A DNA stretch of 64,000 bases from Nocardioides terrigena (lineage in GTDB: Bacteria; Actinomycetota; Actinomycetes; Propionibacteriales; Nocardioidaceae): NCBI RefSeq assembly GCF_003047265.1, contig NZ_PZYY01000001.1, positions 682,001 to 746,000 on the forward strand, in the 5' to 3' direction. Below are positions 8,201 through 17,219 of the stretch, piece after piece. The notes under the pieces are model-generated. The model searched no databases, had not been told where the DNA came from, and saw only the letters and a program-made list of their open reading frames with translations. Made by a program: the position numbers and the translations under genes. Within the stretch, counting starts at the first letter, position 1, and each line of letters begins with the position of its first letter.

Positions 8201-10062
8201 CCGCTGACGCGGGTGAAGTCGATGTTGACGATGCCGTCGCTGGTGACGTCGAAGGACTTCATCGTGCCGCGGTTGACGCCCGGGTCGGCGTTGGGGTCGT
8301 AGCTGGACAGCCTGGTGACTCCGTCGACGAGGACGTTGAAGCGCCGGGTGGACGTTGACCGGCTGGCGAAGTAGAGGCGCACCTGGGTGGTCGTGCCGGC
8401 CGGGACCGGGAACGTCCACTGCATGTCCGTGCCGCCGCTGGGGTCGTAGCGCTCGGACGTCCAGATGCCCAGCGGGGTGGAGGCCGGGACGCCGGTCAGG
8501 CTGGTCGAGGTGAGCGCGCTCCTCGTGGCGACGGCGCTGCCCGTGTTGTGCAGGGTGCTGGACGTGCCGTTGTCGGCGACCCAGTCGGGACCGTTGTCCA
8601 CCGAGGCGACCGCGGCGCCGCCGGCGTTGACGCGGTACAGCACGTCCGTGGCCGCGAGCGGCGCGCCCACGTAGACGTTGCCGGGCAGCGACCCGGTCGA
8701 CTTCGACGCGGTGTTGGAGCCCTCGGCGTACGGGAAGAAGGCGATGCGGGGGCGCTGGTAGCGGCGGTTGCCGACCCAGTCGGTGTCGCTCACGACCCAC
8801 ACGCCGGCGTCGGTCTCGTAGATCTCGTACGCCGCCTCACCGCGCGGGTTGCGGCCGGGGTTCCACTTCAGGGGGACACCGCTCTGCGGGTCGAGGGCCG
8901 ACAGGCCGGGCCGGGGCACGGCTCCCTGGCCGGCGCGGTCGGACCCGCTGGGGTTGTTCATCCAGCGGTTGTGGCCGCCGACGTAGACCGCCGCGCGGGT
9001 GATCTCGACGCCCCAGAGGGTGTCGCCGCCGGAGTTGGCCACCCAGGTCGCGGTCAGCGAGGTGCCGGTGGCGTAGGTCTCGAAGCGCGCGGCGGTGTCG
9101 CACAGCGTGCCGCTGTGCGGGCCGCCGGTGGTGGCCACGACGAAGAACGACCCGTCGGGCGACATCTCGACGTCGCGCATGTAGCTGTCGAACGCGCCGG
9201 GGGAGCAGATCGGCGTGTACTGCGTGGTGTACCAGGTGGGCAACACGGTCGCGGTCGGGCCGGTGAGGTCGATCATCACGATCTGGTCGCGTGCGACCCC
9301 GCCGACGGTGCGGTAGTTGCCCACGACGACCAGGCGGTCCCCGGCCGGCGTCAGGGCCGCCTCGCGCGGTCCGATCGGCGCCTTGGCGCCGGTGCCGGTG
9401 TTGTGGTTGCCGGCGGCGACGAGATTCAGGAACGGGTCACGAGCGCCGGTGGTGGCGTTGAGCGTGGCGAACTGCCCGGAGTCGACGCCGCCGAGCTTCT
9501 TGAAGAAGCCGCCGATGAACAGCCGGTTGTTCGGCAGCAGCTCCATCGTCTGGATGCTCCCCGACGTGCTGGGCGCCTTGAACGAGGGGACGGCCAGCCC
9601 GGTGTCGATGTCGAGCAGCTGGAGGTGGTTGGGGCCCTTGTTGTTGATCTTGGTGAAGTCACCGGCGACGTAGACGGTGTCGGGCGTGGGGCCCGGCAGC
9701 AGCTGCTGCACCTCCCCGTCGACGGTCGGGTTGAAGGTCCGGCTCACCACGCCCGTGGTCGCGTCGAAGGCGACGAGGTTCTGCCGGGCGAGGGGCGTGC
9801 CGTTCATCGGGTCCGCAACCTGGGTGAAAAGTCCGCCCGCGACCATCGTGCCGCCGACCTGGACGATCTTGTTGACCCCACCGTCGAGCACCCAGGGCGT
9901 CTTCTTGGAGGGGACGTCCCCGGGCATCCGGTCGGCGGCGGGTGCGGCGTCCGCCGCCGCGGTCACCAGAGGAGCGGCCGCCTGCGCCGCGGGTGCCTGG
10001 GCGCAGAGGGACAGGGTGAGCGCGAGGCCCGCCACCAGGGCGAGCAGCTGTCGTGACCGCAC
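5248..10062 (-). CDS. Giant secreted protein: beta-propeller, malectin-like domain, PKD repeats and two copies of a ~200-aa module
   Basis: A 1604-aa exported protein with an N-terminal signal peptide (about residues 1-30). Order of parts: propeller-like repeats (60-480), a malectin-like carbohydrate-binding domain (about 485-630), a second propeller-like stretch to 840, PKD domains at about 841-925 and 926-1010, a ~200-residue beta module (1014-1222), two more PKD domains (1223-1390) and a second copy of the module to the C terminus (1397-1604). Each PKD domain carries a CX4C cysteine pair. Start GTG 10062, with GGAG upstream. It lies 60 bases downstream of the TauE-like gene on the same strand. 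Probably a cell-surface or matrix protein that binds glycans; no LPXTG motif or terminal membrane anchor is visible. Confidence 0.87.
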   Translation of the reverse strand: MRSRQLLALVAGLALTLSLCAQAPAAQAAAPLVTAAADAAPAADRMPGDVPSKKTPWVLDGGVNKIVQVGGTMVAGGLFTQVADPMNGTPLARQNLVAFDATTGVVSRTFNPTVDGEVQQLLPGPTPDTVYVAGDFTKINNKGPNHLQLLDIDTGLAVPSFKAPSTSGSIQTMELLPNNRLFIGGFFKKLGGVDSGQFATLNATTGARDPFLNLVAAGNHNTGTGAKAPIGPREAALTPAGDRLVVVGNYRTVGGVARDQIVMIDLTGPTATVLPTWYTTQYTPICSPGAFDSYMRDVEMSPDGSFFVVATTGGPHSGTLCDTAARFETYATGTSLTATWVANSGGDTLWGVEITRAAVYVGGHNRWMNNPSGSDRAGQGAVPRPGLSALDPQSGVPLKWNPGRNPRGEAAYEIYETDAGVWVVSDTDWVGNRRYQRPRIAFFPYAEGSNTASKSTGSLPGNVYVGAPLAATDVLYRVNAGGAAVASVDNGPDWVADNGTSSTLHNTGSAVATRSALTSTSLTGVPASTPLGIWTSERYDPSGGTDMQWTFPVPAGTTTQVRLYFASRSTSTRRFNVLVDGVTRLSSYDPNADPGVNRGTMKSFDVTSDGIVNIDFTRVSGDPLVNAVEIVDTAVGSNARSASVVAFDGSSVGSQGTVSTGTFDWTAVRGAVMIGRTLFYGQTDGYLYRRSFDGVAFGEPVQVNPYLDPLWSTVLTGSGTTGQTYAGVLPTWYGQLGSVTGMFYADGRIYYTRSGQTSLYWRWFSPDSGVIGGVEYTAAGGNIAWASTRGMFLDGSTLYVVSSTTGQLLRIGFTGGAPTGTSTVADATRDWRGRAVFLASVLPNVAPSASFTSDCTGTSCTFDGGTSTDSDGAVQSWEWTFSDGEEAGGPTPQKDFAESGDYDVTLTVTDDGGLTSSTTQRVSVVRPNVAPTAGFDVDCTFLACEFDATASTDGDGSVSDHAWDFGDGTTATGSTPSHEYAQPGTYTTTLVVTDDDGATDETTVTRAVVAAPTASTVSYVGGAVNQGNVSTPNVTTPSTVSAGDRLVMVLSLNAANRVLSSPTGVTGWTLLDTTTSGTMQTRVWTKVATAADANRRATITLDAAAKYTLTVAAYSGVRSGSLVHADLAETVSRTGHATPTVDAPAGSWVVSYWADKTSTTTGFTLPSQATGRHALCSTGTGRICSSLADSGAAVPTGQYGGLVATADGASATATTWSIVLRTVEPNQAPTASFTVQCDSTDCDFDGSGSSDADGAVASYTWDFGDGSTGTGATTGHDFGTSGTREVTLTVTDDEGTQGSLVVPVAVSRTNAAPTAAFTVSCSFLECTFDAAGSGDGDGTVASYAWDFGDGATDTTTGSSASHAYATGGARTVTLTVTDNDGGTGTTARTADPVGVRPIALVGSSANQGNVSTPNTLVPTGTAAGDRLLMVLSLNDTMRVVGSTTGVTGWTLVDTATSGSMQTLVWSKVAVAGDAGRVVRFAMDAPAKYTLTVAAYSGDMLAPVVAKASESVLRSGHTTPTVAAGAGDWAVSYWADKSSATTGFTLPAGVTGRQATCSANAGRVCSVLADSGAPVSAGPYGGLTATANASSSNATMWTILLRRAG

Positions 10063-10087
10063 GATGTGTCTCCAGATGTTCGAGTGA

Positions 10088-10118
10088 CGGACCCTCCCGC
10101 ACGCAGCAGGAGGGTCCG
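10088..10118 (-). terminator. Hairpin between the TauE-like gene and the giant PKD gene
   Basis: A perfect ten-base stem (10088-10097 with 10109-10118) with an 11-base loop lies just after the TauE-like stop and 26 bases before the PKD start. It is either a terminator or an mRNA structure that sets the ratio of the two products. Confidence 0.55.
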
Positions 10119-10122
10119 CGGA

Positions 10123-11199
10123 TCAATCTGCGGCCGAGGAGGACGTCGAGGTGGCGGCCGCCGCGGACTTGCCCACAATGGGTGAGGTCGGCGGCTCCGG
10201 CTTCGGCGCGCGGAACCCGCCCGGCCGGTACGTCGGGTCCTCGACCTGCGCGAGGGTGGGTGCGCCGAACATCGGCAGCCCGGTGGTGTGGCGCAGGACG
10301 CCCCACACCACGGGCAGCAGCAGGAGGGTGACCAGCCCGACGAGGGCGATCAGCCCCGGGTGGGTCTCGTGCTCACCCGCGCCCAGCGGCGCCCAGCCGG
10401 CCTTGTCGAGCAGCGCCACGCCCGACATGGTGAGCACGACGACGATCCCGCGCCGGATGATCGACTGCGGCACGCGCGGCGCCACCATGCTGCCGATGAT
10501 CGTCCCGGGCACCGACCCGAGGACGAGCGGGACGAGGATGGCCCAGTCGAGCCCGTGGAGCGCGATGTTGGAGATCGCCGCGGCCATCACGAGGGGCACG
10601 GCCTGGACGAGGTCGGTGCCGACCAGCTTCACCGCGCTGAGGCCGGGGTAGAGCATCAGCAGCGCGATCATGATGACCGACCCGGAGCCGACGCTGGTGA
10701 TGCCGACGAGGAGGCCGCCGAGGGCGCCGATCAGCAGCGTCGGGAGGGGGCGGACGACCGGGTCCGTGTCGTCGGAGTGGCTGCCGGTGCGCATCCGCCG
10801 CAGGTTGATGTAGAGCCGCAGGGCGTAGGTGGCCGCTGCGAAGAGCAGTGCGAAGCCGATGCACAGCTTGAGGGTGCGGTCGAGGCCGCCGGGGGGAGCC
10901 AGCCAGTTGATGAGGTAGGGCCCGAGCAGGGCCGTCGGCACCGAGCCGATCACGAGCCAGGTGGCGAGCCGCATGTGGGGGGAGCCCTCGCGCTTGTGCA
11001 CGATCGCGCCGCCGGTCTTGTATACCGCCGCGGCCGTCAGGTCGGCGGTGACGACGGTGGCCGCGTCCCCGACGCCGAGGAAGATGAGGGCCGGTGTCAT
11101 CAGCGCTCCACCGCCCATGCCGGTCAGGCCGACCACGACGCCGACGAGGAAGCCGGCCACGAGGATGGAGAGGAAAGCGGTCGTCACGAGGTCGCCCAT
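10123..11199 (-). CDS. TauE/SafE (DUF81) family permease
   Basis: Integral membrane protein of 358 aa with about eight hydrophobic segments in two halves, each opening with the family's glycine-rich motif (VVVGLTGMGGGALMTPALI near residue 22; LLVGITSVGSGSVIM in the second half). The family includes proposed exporters of sulfite, sulfoacetate and related anions, and uncharacterised members. The ATG at 11199 has AGGG about five bases upstream; a GTG at 11205 is also in frame. Set among sulfotransferase genes, export of a sulfur compound is tempting but unproven. A copy of the shared palindrome lies about 115 bases upstream of the start. Confidence 0.85.
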   Translation of the reverse strand: MGDLVTTAFLSILVAGFLVGVVVGLTGMGGGALMTPALIFLGVGDAATVVTADLTAAAVYKTGGAIVHKREGSPHMRLATWLVIGSVPTALLGPYLINWLAPPGGLDRTLKLCIGFALLFAAATYALRLYINLRRMRTGSHSDDTDPVVRPLPTLLIGALGGLLVGITSVGSGSVIMIALLMLYPGLSAVKLVGTDLVQAVPLVMAAAISNIALHGLDWAILVPLVLGSVPGTIIGSMVAPRVPQSIIRRGIVVVLTMSGVALLDKAGWAPLGAGEHETHPGLIALVGLVTLLLLPVVWGVLRHTTGLPMFGAPTLAQVEDPTYRPGGFRAPKPEPPTSPIVGKSAAAATSTSSSAAD

Positions 11200-11315
11200 G
11201 ATCACCCTGTCGGTCTGCGGACGCGCCGCGTGCGGGCACGACGTCGCGTCGATGAAGTCGATGAAGGTGCATCACATACGGCGCCCCGGCCCGGGCCCCG
11301 GTCGCGGTCCGGAAT

Positions 11316-11333
11316 CCCCCACAAGTTGGGGAC
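11316..11333 (-). promoter_or_regulatory. Palindromic operator upstream of the TauE-like gene
   Basis: CCCCCACAAGTTGGGGAC; on the gene's strand it reads CGTCCCCAACTTGTGGGGG. It has two extra bases in the centre compared with the other copies. It lies about 115 bases before the TauE-like start, with an AT-rich TATGTGAT about 47 bases downstream of its centre. Confidence 0.6.
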
Positions 11334-11390
11334 GTGGGGTCCCGGAACCGGGTGGAACAGACCGCTTCCGGGGGTGACCGTGGCCACTCT

Positions 11391-11406
11391 CCCCGATTTG
11401 GGTGAT
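11391..11406 (+). promoter_or_regulatory. Palindromic operator upstream of the 1835-aa protein gene
   Basis: CCCCGATTTGGGTGAT, with a complete left half and a three-G right half. It lies 97 bases before the ATG at 11504. A -10-like TACGTT (11446-11451) lies 50 bases downstream of its centre. It forms a divergent pair with the site at 11316, one copy for each gene. Confidence 0.6.
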
Positions 11407-11503
11407 AGGAGCCCGGATGGGCCAGTCGCGCCCCGCCGCCGGTCCTACGTTCCCGGGCAGGCGGCAGTGCGGCAGGGGACTGCGCCCTCACTAGGAGTGC
11501 AGG

Positions 11504-14500
11504 ATGAACCTTCTTCACACAGGCACGCGGCGTCACGTCGCAGTCGCGGCGGTGGTCTCGATGGTGGCCACCGTCCTCGCGGCGGTCGGCCTGACCGCGA
11601 GTCCAGCGTCCGCCGCGGACGTCATCACCTTCCGCGCCGGGGCCGAGGCGACGTACAACCAGCCGACCGCGCGGGTGACGATCCCGGCGGCCGTCCGCGA
11701 GACCGACGGCATGCTGCTCTTCGTCACCAAGAACAACGCCGCGGCGACGGTGACGGTTCCGCCCGCTGGATGGGCGCTCGAGGGTCAGGTGACGGCCAGC
11801 ACCGACACGCAGACCTTCCTCTACAGCAAGGTCGCGGTCGCCAACGACGCCGGTCGCAACGCGGCCGTCACGTTCTCGGCGACGACGAAGTCGACGATCA
11901 CCCTCCTCGCCTACGACGGCACCGCGGCCGACCCGGTGTCCGCGTTCGCGTCCGCCGCCGAGACGGTCAACCGGGCGACGCACACGACACCCGTCGCCCA
12001 GGTCGGGACCGCCGGCTCGCTCGTCGTCTCCTACTGGGCCGACAAGTCCGCCTCGCTCACCACCGGATGGACCCTCCCGGCCGGCCAGACCCAGCGCAGC
12101 ATCGCGCTCGGCACCGGCGCCGGGCGGATCACCTCCGTGGCATCCGACTCCAACGCCCCGTCGGGCGTCGGCCCCACCACGGCCCGCACCGCCACCGGCG
12201 CCGTCTCCACGGCCAAGGCCACCATGTGGACCGTGGTCCTGCAGGCCGACCAGACCGTCGCGCCCAACGTCGCGCCGGTGGCCTCCTTCACCGTGAGCTG
12301 CCCGCAGGCGACCTGCACCGTCGATGCGTCCGGATCGACCGACACCGCTCCGGGCACCGTGAGCTCCTACGCCTGGGACTTCGGCGACGGCACCACCGGC
12401 ACCGGCGTGTCCACCACGCACACTTACGCCACCGGCGGTGCGAAGACCATCACGCTGCGGGTGACCGACAACCAGGGCCTGGTCTCGGCGCCGGCGACCC
12501 GCACGGCGAACCCGACCGTGACGACGGTCCCGTCCAGCGGCCAGCCCAACCACAACCGCCTCGTCCCGGACCGCCCGCGCACCAACACGCCGCGGATCAG
12601 CAACGGTGAGATCTGGGACATCGAGGTCGTGCCGGCGCTCAACCGCGTCTTCATCGCCGGCAACTTCACGTCGCTCGCCAACACCATCAGTCCCACGACG
12701 ACCATCAACCAGGCCGGCCTGGCGAGCTACAACTACCAGACCGGTCTGATCGACACGAGCTTCCGCCCGACCTTCAACGGCGGTGTGTCCGCCGTCGAAG
12801 TGACGCCGGACGGCACCAAGCTCTTCGTGGGTGGCTCCTTCAACACCGTCAACGGCGTCGCCAAGCAGAAGGTCGCCAGCCTCAACCTCACCACCGGGGC
12901 CCCGCTGAGCACCTTCGGCTTCACCAACAGCACCAACAACCAGGTGCAGTCGCTCGCCGCCACCAACAGCACGCTCTATGTCGGTGGCCGCTACACCCGG
13001 ATCAACGGGCAGCTCCGCACCGGCCTGGCCGCGGTCAACGCCGCCTCTGGTGTCGTCGACATGGCCTTCGACAACCAGCTCGCGGGTGGGATCGGCGTCA
13101 ACGGCCAGCTCGGCGTCCCGCAGCTCAAGCTCACCCACGACGAGTCCAAGCTGCTCGTGGTGCACACCGGTCGCCAGATCGACGGCCAGGACCGGCTCGG
13201 CATGGGCATCATCGACACCGCCACCAAGGAGCTGCTGCCCTGGCGCAGCCAGCTGTGGGACGAGAACCTCGCCCGCGTCGGTGGCGTCACCCGCATCTAC
13301 GGTGCGGACATCGCCCCCGACGACTCCTACTTCGTCGTGACGAGCGGCTCGGGCGGCGACGCCCCGCCGATCAGCGACACCGCGATCCGCTACCCGCTCA
13401 CCGCTGCGGCGCTCCAGGACTCCGACGTGCAGCCGGCCTGGATCTCACGACACTTCGACAGCATCTACTCGGTGGCCATCACCGAGGTCGCGGTGTACGT
13501 CGGTGGGCACTTCGGCTTCATCGAGTCGCCGTCGTCCGACGACCCGTGGCCCGGCCTGGACAACGTCGGCTACGGCACGGGCCAGGGCCTGGCCGGCTAC
13601 GGCCTCGGCGACCAGGTGGTCCGGCGCGACCACATCGCTGCCCTCAGCACCACCACGGGCAAGGCGCTCGAGTGGAACCCGAACGGCGGGTCCAACTCGT
13701 TCGAGGGCGACAAGGCCATGGAGGCCACGCCCCGGGGCCTGTTCATCGGTGGGGACGGCATGTTCAAGGGAGGCGTACGCACCGGCCGGGTCGGGTTCTT
13801 CGACTTCAACTCCGTGACCAACCCGCCCGCCCTGCCCGACACCACCATCACCACACCCATCGAGGGTCGCGTGGTCGCCACCAACACGCCGTTCGAGGTC
13901 ACCGGCACGGCGCGCGTCGCCACCGGCAGCGTCGGACGGGTGCAGGTGCGGGTCCAGGACCGCGACAGCGGCCAGTTCCTCACGTCCGGCAACACGTGGA
14001 CGAGCACCGCGACGTCGGTGAACGCCACCCTCGGCGCCGGCACCACGACCCGGTCGTGGACCCTCGGCAACCGGGTCGTGACGACCAACCGCAACCTGCT
14101 GATCTCCGCGCAGGCATTCACGGCTGCCGTCGGCGGCACCGGGGACTCCACCCAGGCGACGAAGAAGATCGAGTCGTTCGGCCTGGACGACCAGACGCCG
14201 ACCACCGGGATCTCCGGCCCGAGCGGCATCCAGACCTCGACCACCTTCACGGTGACCGGCACCGCCAACGACGACAAGGGCGTCAACTCGCTGAGCTTCT
14301 GGTTCCGCGACGAGCAGAACCGCTACCTGCAGGCCGACGGGACGGTGGACGACATCTTCAACACCTTCCGTGGCACCCCCGACGTCATCGGCGCGACGGC
14401 GGCCACGTGGTCCTACGAGGTCACGCTTCCCCACGAGGGCGTGTGGCGCGGCAGCGCCACCGCGACCGACACCATCGGTCAGGCCGACCTCCGCAGCGCC

Positions 14501-17011
14501 ACTCGCGACTGGACGGTCGACTCCACGGCCGTCTCCCCGACGGTGACCATCGCGGCCCCGGTCTCGATGACCCCGCCGTTCACGGTCCCGGCCCTCACGG
14601 TCGAGCCCGGCGGGCGGATGACCTTCTCCGGCACGGCGACCGACGACGAGGGCCTCAAGAACGTCGAGGTCACCTTCCGGAACTCCTCCACCGGTGAGAA
14701 CCTCGGCAACGACTGCAGCTGGGGGCTCGGCATCAGCGCTGGCGCCTGCCGGGTGTCGGCGGTGGACATCGCCGGGTCGACGTACAACTGGTCCTGGACG
14801 ACTCCCGCCAACATGTCACCCGGCACCTACACCTTCACCGTGCGCGCCACCGACGACGAGGACCTCACGACGTCGTCGGCCAACCGCGGCTCGCTCACCG
14901 TCAACGCCCAGTACGCCGGCGACCTGGCACCTGACGGGACGATGGCCTTCACGGCGCCGACCGACAAGTCGCTGATCGTCAACCTGGCGGGCACCGCCAC
15001 CGACGACGTCGGGCTGGAGAGCGTGCGGGTCTCCCTGCAGGACCGGGACACCGGACGCTACCTCCAGGCCAACGGCACCATGGCCGCGGCGATCGCGTTC
15101 CGCAACGCGACGCTCACTCCGGCGACCGGCACCGCCGCGAGCTGGAGCCTGCCTGCCATCACCCTGCCGTCGGGAGGCAACTGGAGGTTCACCGCGATCA
15201 CCTTCGACTCCCGCGGCCAGCAGGACCCGACCCCGGCCCAGGGCAACTACCGCTTCTACCCGGGGGACGGACCCCCCACCCTGAGCGAGACCCTGGGACA
15301 GCCGGTGAGCGGCACGGCGTTCACCGACGGCAAGATCGTGGTCACCGGTCGCGCCGAGGACGCCCCCGACGCCTCCGCCGGGATCGCGTCGGTGCGCATC
15401 GGCGTGGTCAACGCCGCGGGCCAGTACATGGGCTCGACCGGCACCTTCACCAGCACGACGGCCAGCTTCCGCACGGCGTTCCTGAACAGTCCCGGCAGCG
15501 CGGGGTCGAACTACTCGTTCACGACACCGGTCATCCCGGCCGGCACCTACACCGTGCTCGTGCAGTCCGTCGACGTCCACGACCAGCTCAGTGACAGCGA
15601 CCCGGTCACCGTGGGTGACCAGCCGCGGGCCTCGACGGGGGTGACGGTGAGCCAGCCGGCCAACAACCCGCCGGTGGCCAGCTTCACCTACAGCTGCACC
15701 CAGAACGTCTGCACCTTCGACGGTCGCGGGTCCACGGACGAGAACACCGCCTCGCTGACGTACTCGTGGAACTTCGGCACCCAGGGGACGGCCACGGGCC
15801 CGCTGCCCACCAGGACCTTCACCGCGCCGGGCACGTTCCCGGTGACCCTGACGGTCCGCGACGAGTGGACGCTGACCCACACCACGCTCCCGGTGAACGT
15901 CGTGATCGCCGAGCCGACGGGCAACTCCGCCCCCGTCCCGACCTTCACGCAGAGCTGCCAGGGCCTGACCTGTGCGGTGAGTAGTGCGGGCACCGCCGAC
16001 CCCAACACGGGCGATGTCGTCTCCTACTCGTGGAACTGGGGTGACGGCACGGCGGTCAGCACGGGTGCCTCGCCCGCCGCCCACGTCTACGCGGCGGCCG
16101 GCAACTACACGATCACGCTCACCACCACGGACGGCTGGGGCAGGACCGCCTCGACCACCCGCAACGTGAGCCTGTCCGAGCCGGCCGGCAACACGGCGCC
16201 GACCGCCGCCTTCACCGTCGCCTGCACGTCGTTCACGCAGTGCACCACCAACAGCTCCGGCACCCAGGACGCCCAGGGCGACGCGCTGAGGTACTCTTGG
16301 AACTGGGGTGACGCCAGCACGCCGAGCACGACGGCCAACCCGACCAAGACCTACACCAGCACGGGCACCTACACCATCGTGCTGAGCGTCACGGACGTGT
16401 GGGGCAAGGTGGGCACGGCCACCCGGACGGTGACGATCACGGAGCCGGCCGGCAACACCGCGCCGACCGCCGGGACCGTCGCAGGCTCGTGCACGACGAC
16501 CAACACCACGTGCACGCTCACCGCCACGGGGAGCAGCGACCCCGACACCGCAAGCGGCGACGCCATCCGCAACTACGTCTGGAGCTGGGGTGACGGCACC
16601 CCGGACACGACCGGCACGTCGGCGGGCCAGTCGCACGTGTTCCCGACGCCCGGGACCTACGTGGTCACGCTGCGGGTGCTGGACAAGTGGGGCAGGGCGA
16701 GCGCTCCGGTCACCACCTCGGTGAGCACCGCGGCCGAGCCGGCTGGCAACGCCGGGCCGGTGGTGACCTTCAACCAGCCCGTGTGCACGGGTCGGACATG
16801 TGCGGTGAGCAGCGCCGGGACCACGGACGCGGTCGGGGGCATCCGCAGCTACACCTGGACCTGGGCCGACGGGACGCCGGACACGGTGACGACGTCCACC
16901 AACACCCAGAGCCACGTCTACGCGGCGGCCGGCACCTACGTGATCAGGCTGGTCGCGACCGACAACTGGGGGAGGACCACCACGGTCACCAGGACGGTGA
17001 CGATCACCTGA
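11504..17011 (+). CDS. Giant secreted protein: ~200-aa module, PKD domains, propeller and Ig-like repeats
   Basis: An 1835-aa exported protein. After a signal peptide (about 1-38) come one copy of the ~200-residue beta module (40-250), also present twice in the 1604-aa protein; a PKD domain (255-342); a propeller region with GG(S/N)F-type repeats (345-780); a long run of Ig/cadherin-like beta domains (780-1385); and five PKD domains (1386-1835), each with the WxWGD or WNFG core and a short-spaced cysteine pair. ATG 11504 follows GGAGTGCAGG. No sortase signal or terminal membrane segment is seen. Likely a matrix or surface protein; its operator links it to the polysaccharide locus. Confidence 0.88.
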   Translation: MNLLHTGTRRHVAVAAVVSMVATVLAAVGLTASPASAADVITFRAGAEATYNQPTARVTIPAAVRETDGMLLFVTKNNAAATVTVPPAGWALEGQVTASTDTQTFLYSKVAVANDAGRNAAVTFSATTKSTITLLAYDGTAADPVSAFASAAETVNRATHTTPVAQVGTAGSLVVSYWADKSASLTTGWTLPAGQTQRSIALGTGAGRITSVASDSNAPSGVGPTTARTATGAVSTAKATMWTVVLQADQTVAPNVAPVASFTVSCPQATCTVDASGSTDTAPGTVSSYAWDFGDGTTGTGVSTTHTYATGGAKTITLRVTDNQGLVSAPATRTANPTVTTVPSSGQPNHNRLVPDRPRTNTPRISNGEIWDIEVVPALNRVFIAGNFTSLANTISPTTTINQAGLASYNYQTGLIDTSFRPTFNGGVSAVEVTPDGTKLFVGGSFNTVNGVAKQKVASLNLTTGAPLSTFGFTNSTNNQVQSLAATNSTLYVGGRYTRINGQLRTGLAAVNAASGVVDMAFDNQLAGGIGVNGQLGVPQLKLTHDESKLLVVHTGRQIDGQDRLGMGIIDTATKELLPWRSQLWDENLARVGGVTRIYGADIAPDDSYFVVTSGSGGDAPPISDTAIRYPLTAAALQDSDVQPAWISRHFDSIYSVAITEVAVYVGGHFGFIESPSSDDPWPGLDNVGYGTGQGLAGYGLGDQVVRRDHIAALSTTTGKALEWNPNGGSNSFEGDKAMEATPRGLFIGGDGMFKGGVRTGRVGFFDFNSVTNPPALPDTTITTPIEGRVVATNTPFEVTGTARVATGSVGRVQVRVQDRDSGQFLTSGNTWTSTATSVNATLGAGTTTRSWTLGNRVVTTNRNLLISAQAFTAAVGGTGDSTQATKKIESFGLDDQTPTTGISGPSGIQTSTTFTVTGTANDDKGVNSLSFWFRDEQNRYLQADGTVDDIFNTFRGTPDVIGATAATWSYEVTLPHEGVWRGSATATDTIGQADLRSATRDWTVDSTAVSPTVTIAAPVSMTPPFTVPALTVEPGGRMTFSGTATDDEGLKNVEVTFRNSSTGENLGNDCSWGLGISAGACRVSAVDIAGSTYNWSWTTPANMSPGTYTFTVRATDDEDLTTSSANRGSLTVNAQYAGDLAPDGTMAFTAPTDKSLIVNLAGTATDDVGLESVRVSLQDRDTGRYLQANGTMAAAIAFRNATLTPATGTAASWSLPAITLPSGGNWRFTAITFDSRGQQDPTPAQGNYRFYPGDGPPTLSETLGQPVSGTAFTDGKIVVTGRAEDAPDASAGIASVRIGVVNAAGQYMGSTGTFTSTTASFRTAFLNSPGSAGSNYSFTTPVIPAGTYTVLVQSVDVHDQLSDSDPVTVGDQPRASTGVTVSQPANNPPVASFTYSCTQNVCTFDGRGSTDENTASLTYSWNFGTQGTATGPLPTRTFTAPGTFPVTLTVRDEWTLTHTTLPVNVVIAEPTGNSAPVPTFTQSCQGLTCAVSSAGTADPNTGDVVSYSWNWGDGTAVSTGASPAAHVYAAAGNYTITLTTTDGWGRTASTTRNVSLSEPAGNTAPTAAFTVACTSFTQCTTNSSGTQDAQGDALRYSWNWGDASTPSTTANPTKTYTSTGTYTIVLSVTDVWGKVGTATRTVTITEPAGNTAPTAGTVAGSCTTTNTTCTLTATGSSDPDTASGDAIRNYVWSWGDGTPDTTGTSAGQSHVFPTPGTYVVTLRVLDKWGRASAPVTTSVSTAAEPAGNAGPVVTFNQPVCTGRTCAVSSAGTTDAVGGIRSYTWTWADGTPDTVTTSTNTQSHVYAAAGTYVIRLVATDNWGRTTTVTRTVTIT

Positions 17012-17021
17012 CCGCCCCGCT

Positions 17022-17069
17022 CGACACGCGGCGCCCGTCCCGAGCGATCGGGGCGGGCGCTTCGTGTCG
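17022..17069 (+). terminator. Strong hairpin terminator after the 1835-aa gene
   Basis: An inner stem of 13 pairs (17031-17043 with 17048-17060, one T-G pair, GCGA loop) is extended by an outer CGACACG/CGTGTCG stem (17022-17028 with 17063-17069). It begins 11 bases after the stop. Confidence 0.75.
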
Positions 17070-17113
17070 CGCAGTCCGTGTCGCCGAGGCGCCTGGGGCC
17101 ACTCGAGGTGTTT

Positions 17114-17129
17114 CCCCCAGTTTGGCCAT
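17114..17129 (+). promoter_or_regulatory. Palindromic operator upstream of the FG-GAP gene
   Basis: CCCCCAGTTTGGCCAT, with a complete left half and a two-G right half. It sits 90 bases before the ATG at 17220, in the position typical of the set. Confidence 0.5.
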
Positions 17130-17219
17130 GGCCACCGCGAGCGTGCGCATGCTTCCATGGATTCACCTCGACATCGCCCGCGACGGTCGCCGATCGGTGC
17201 GCGGGGGCCGGGAGTGCAG

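Noticed and set aside
10123-11199. Assigning the TauE-like permease as the sulfate or sulfite exporter of the sulfated polymer system
   Set aside because: The family is functionally broad, and a second copy lies among unrelated genes at 60047; only the neighbourhood supports a sulfur role.
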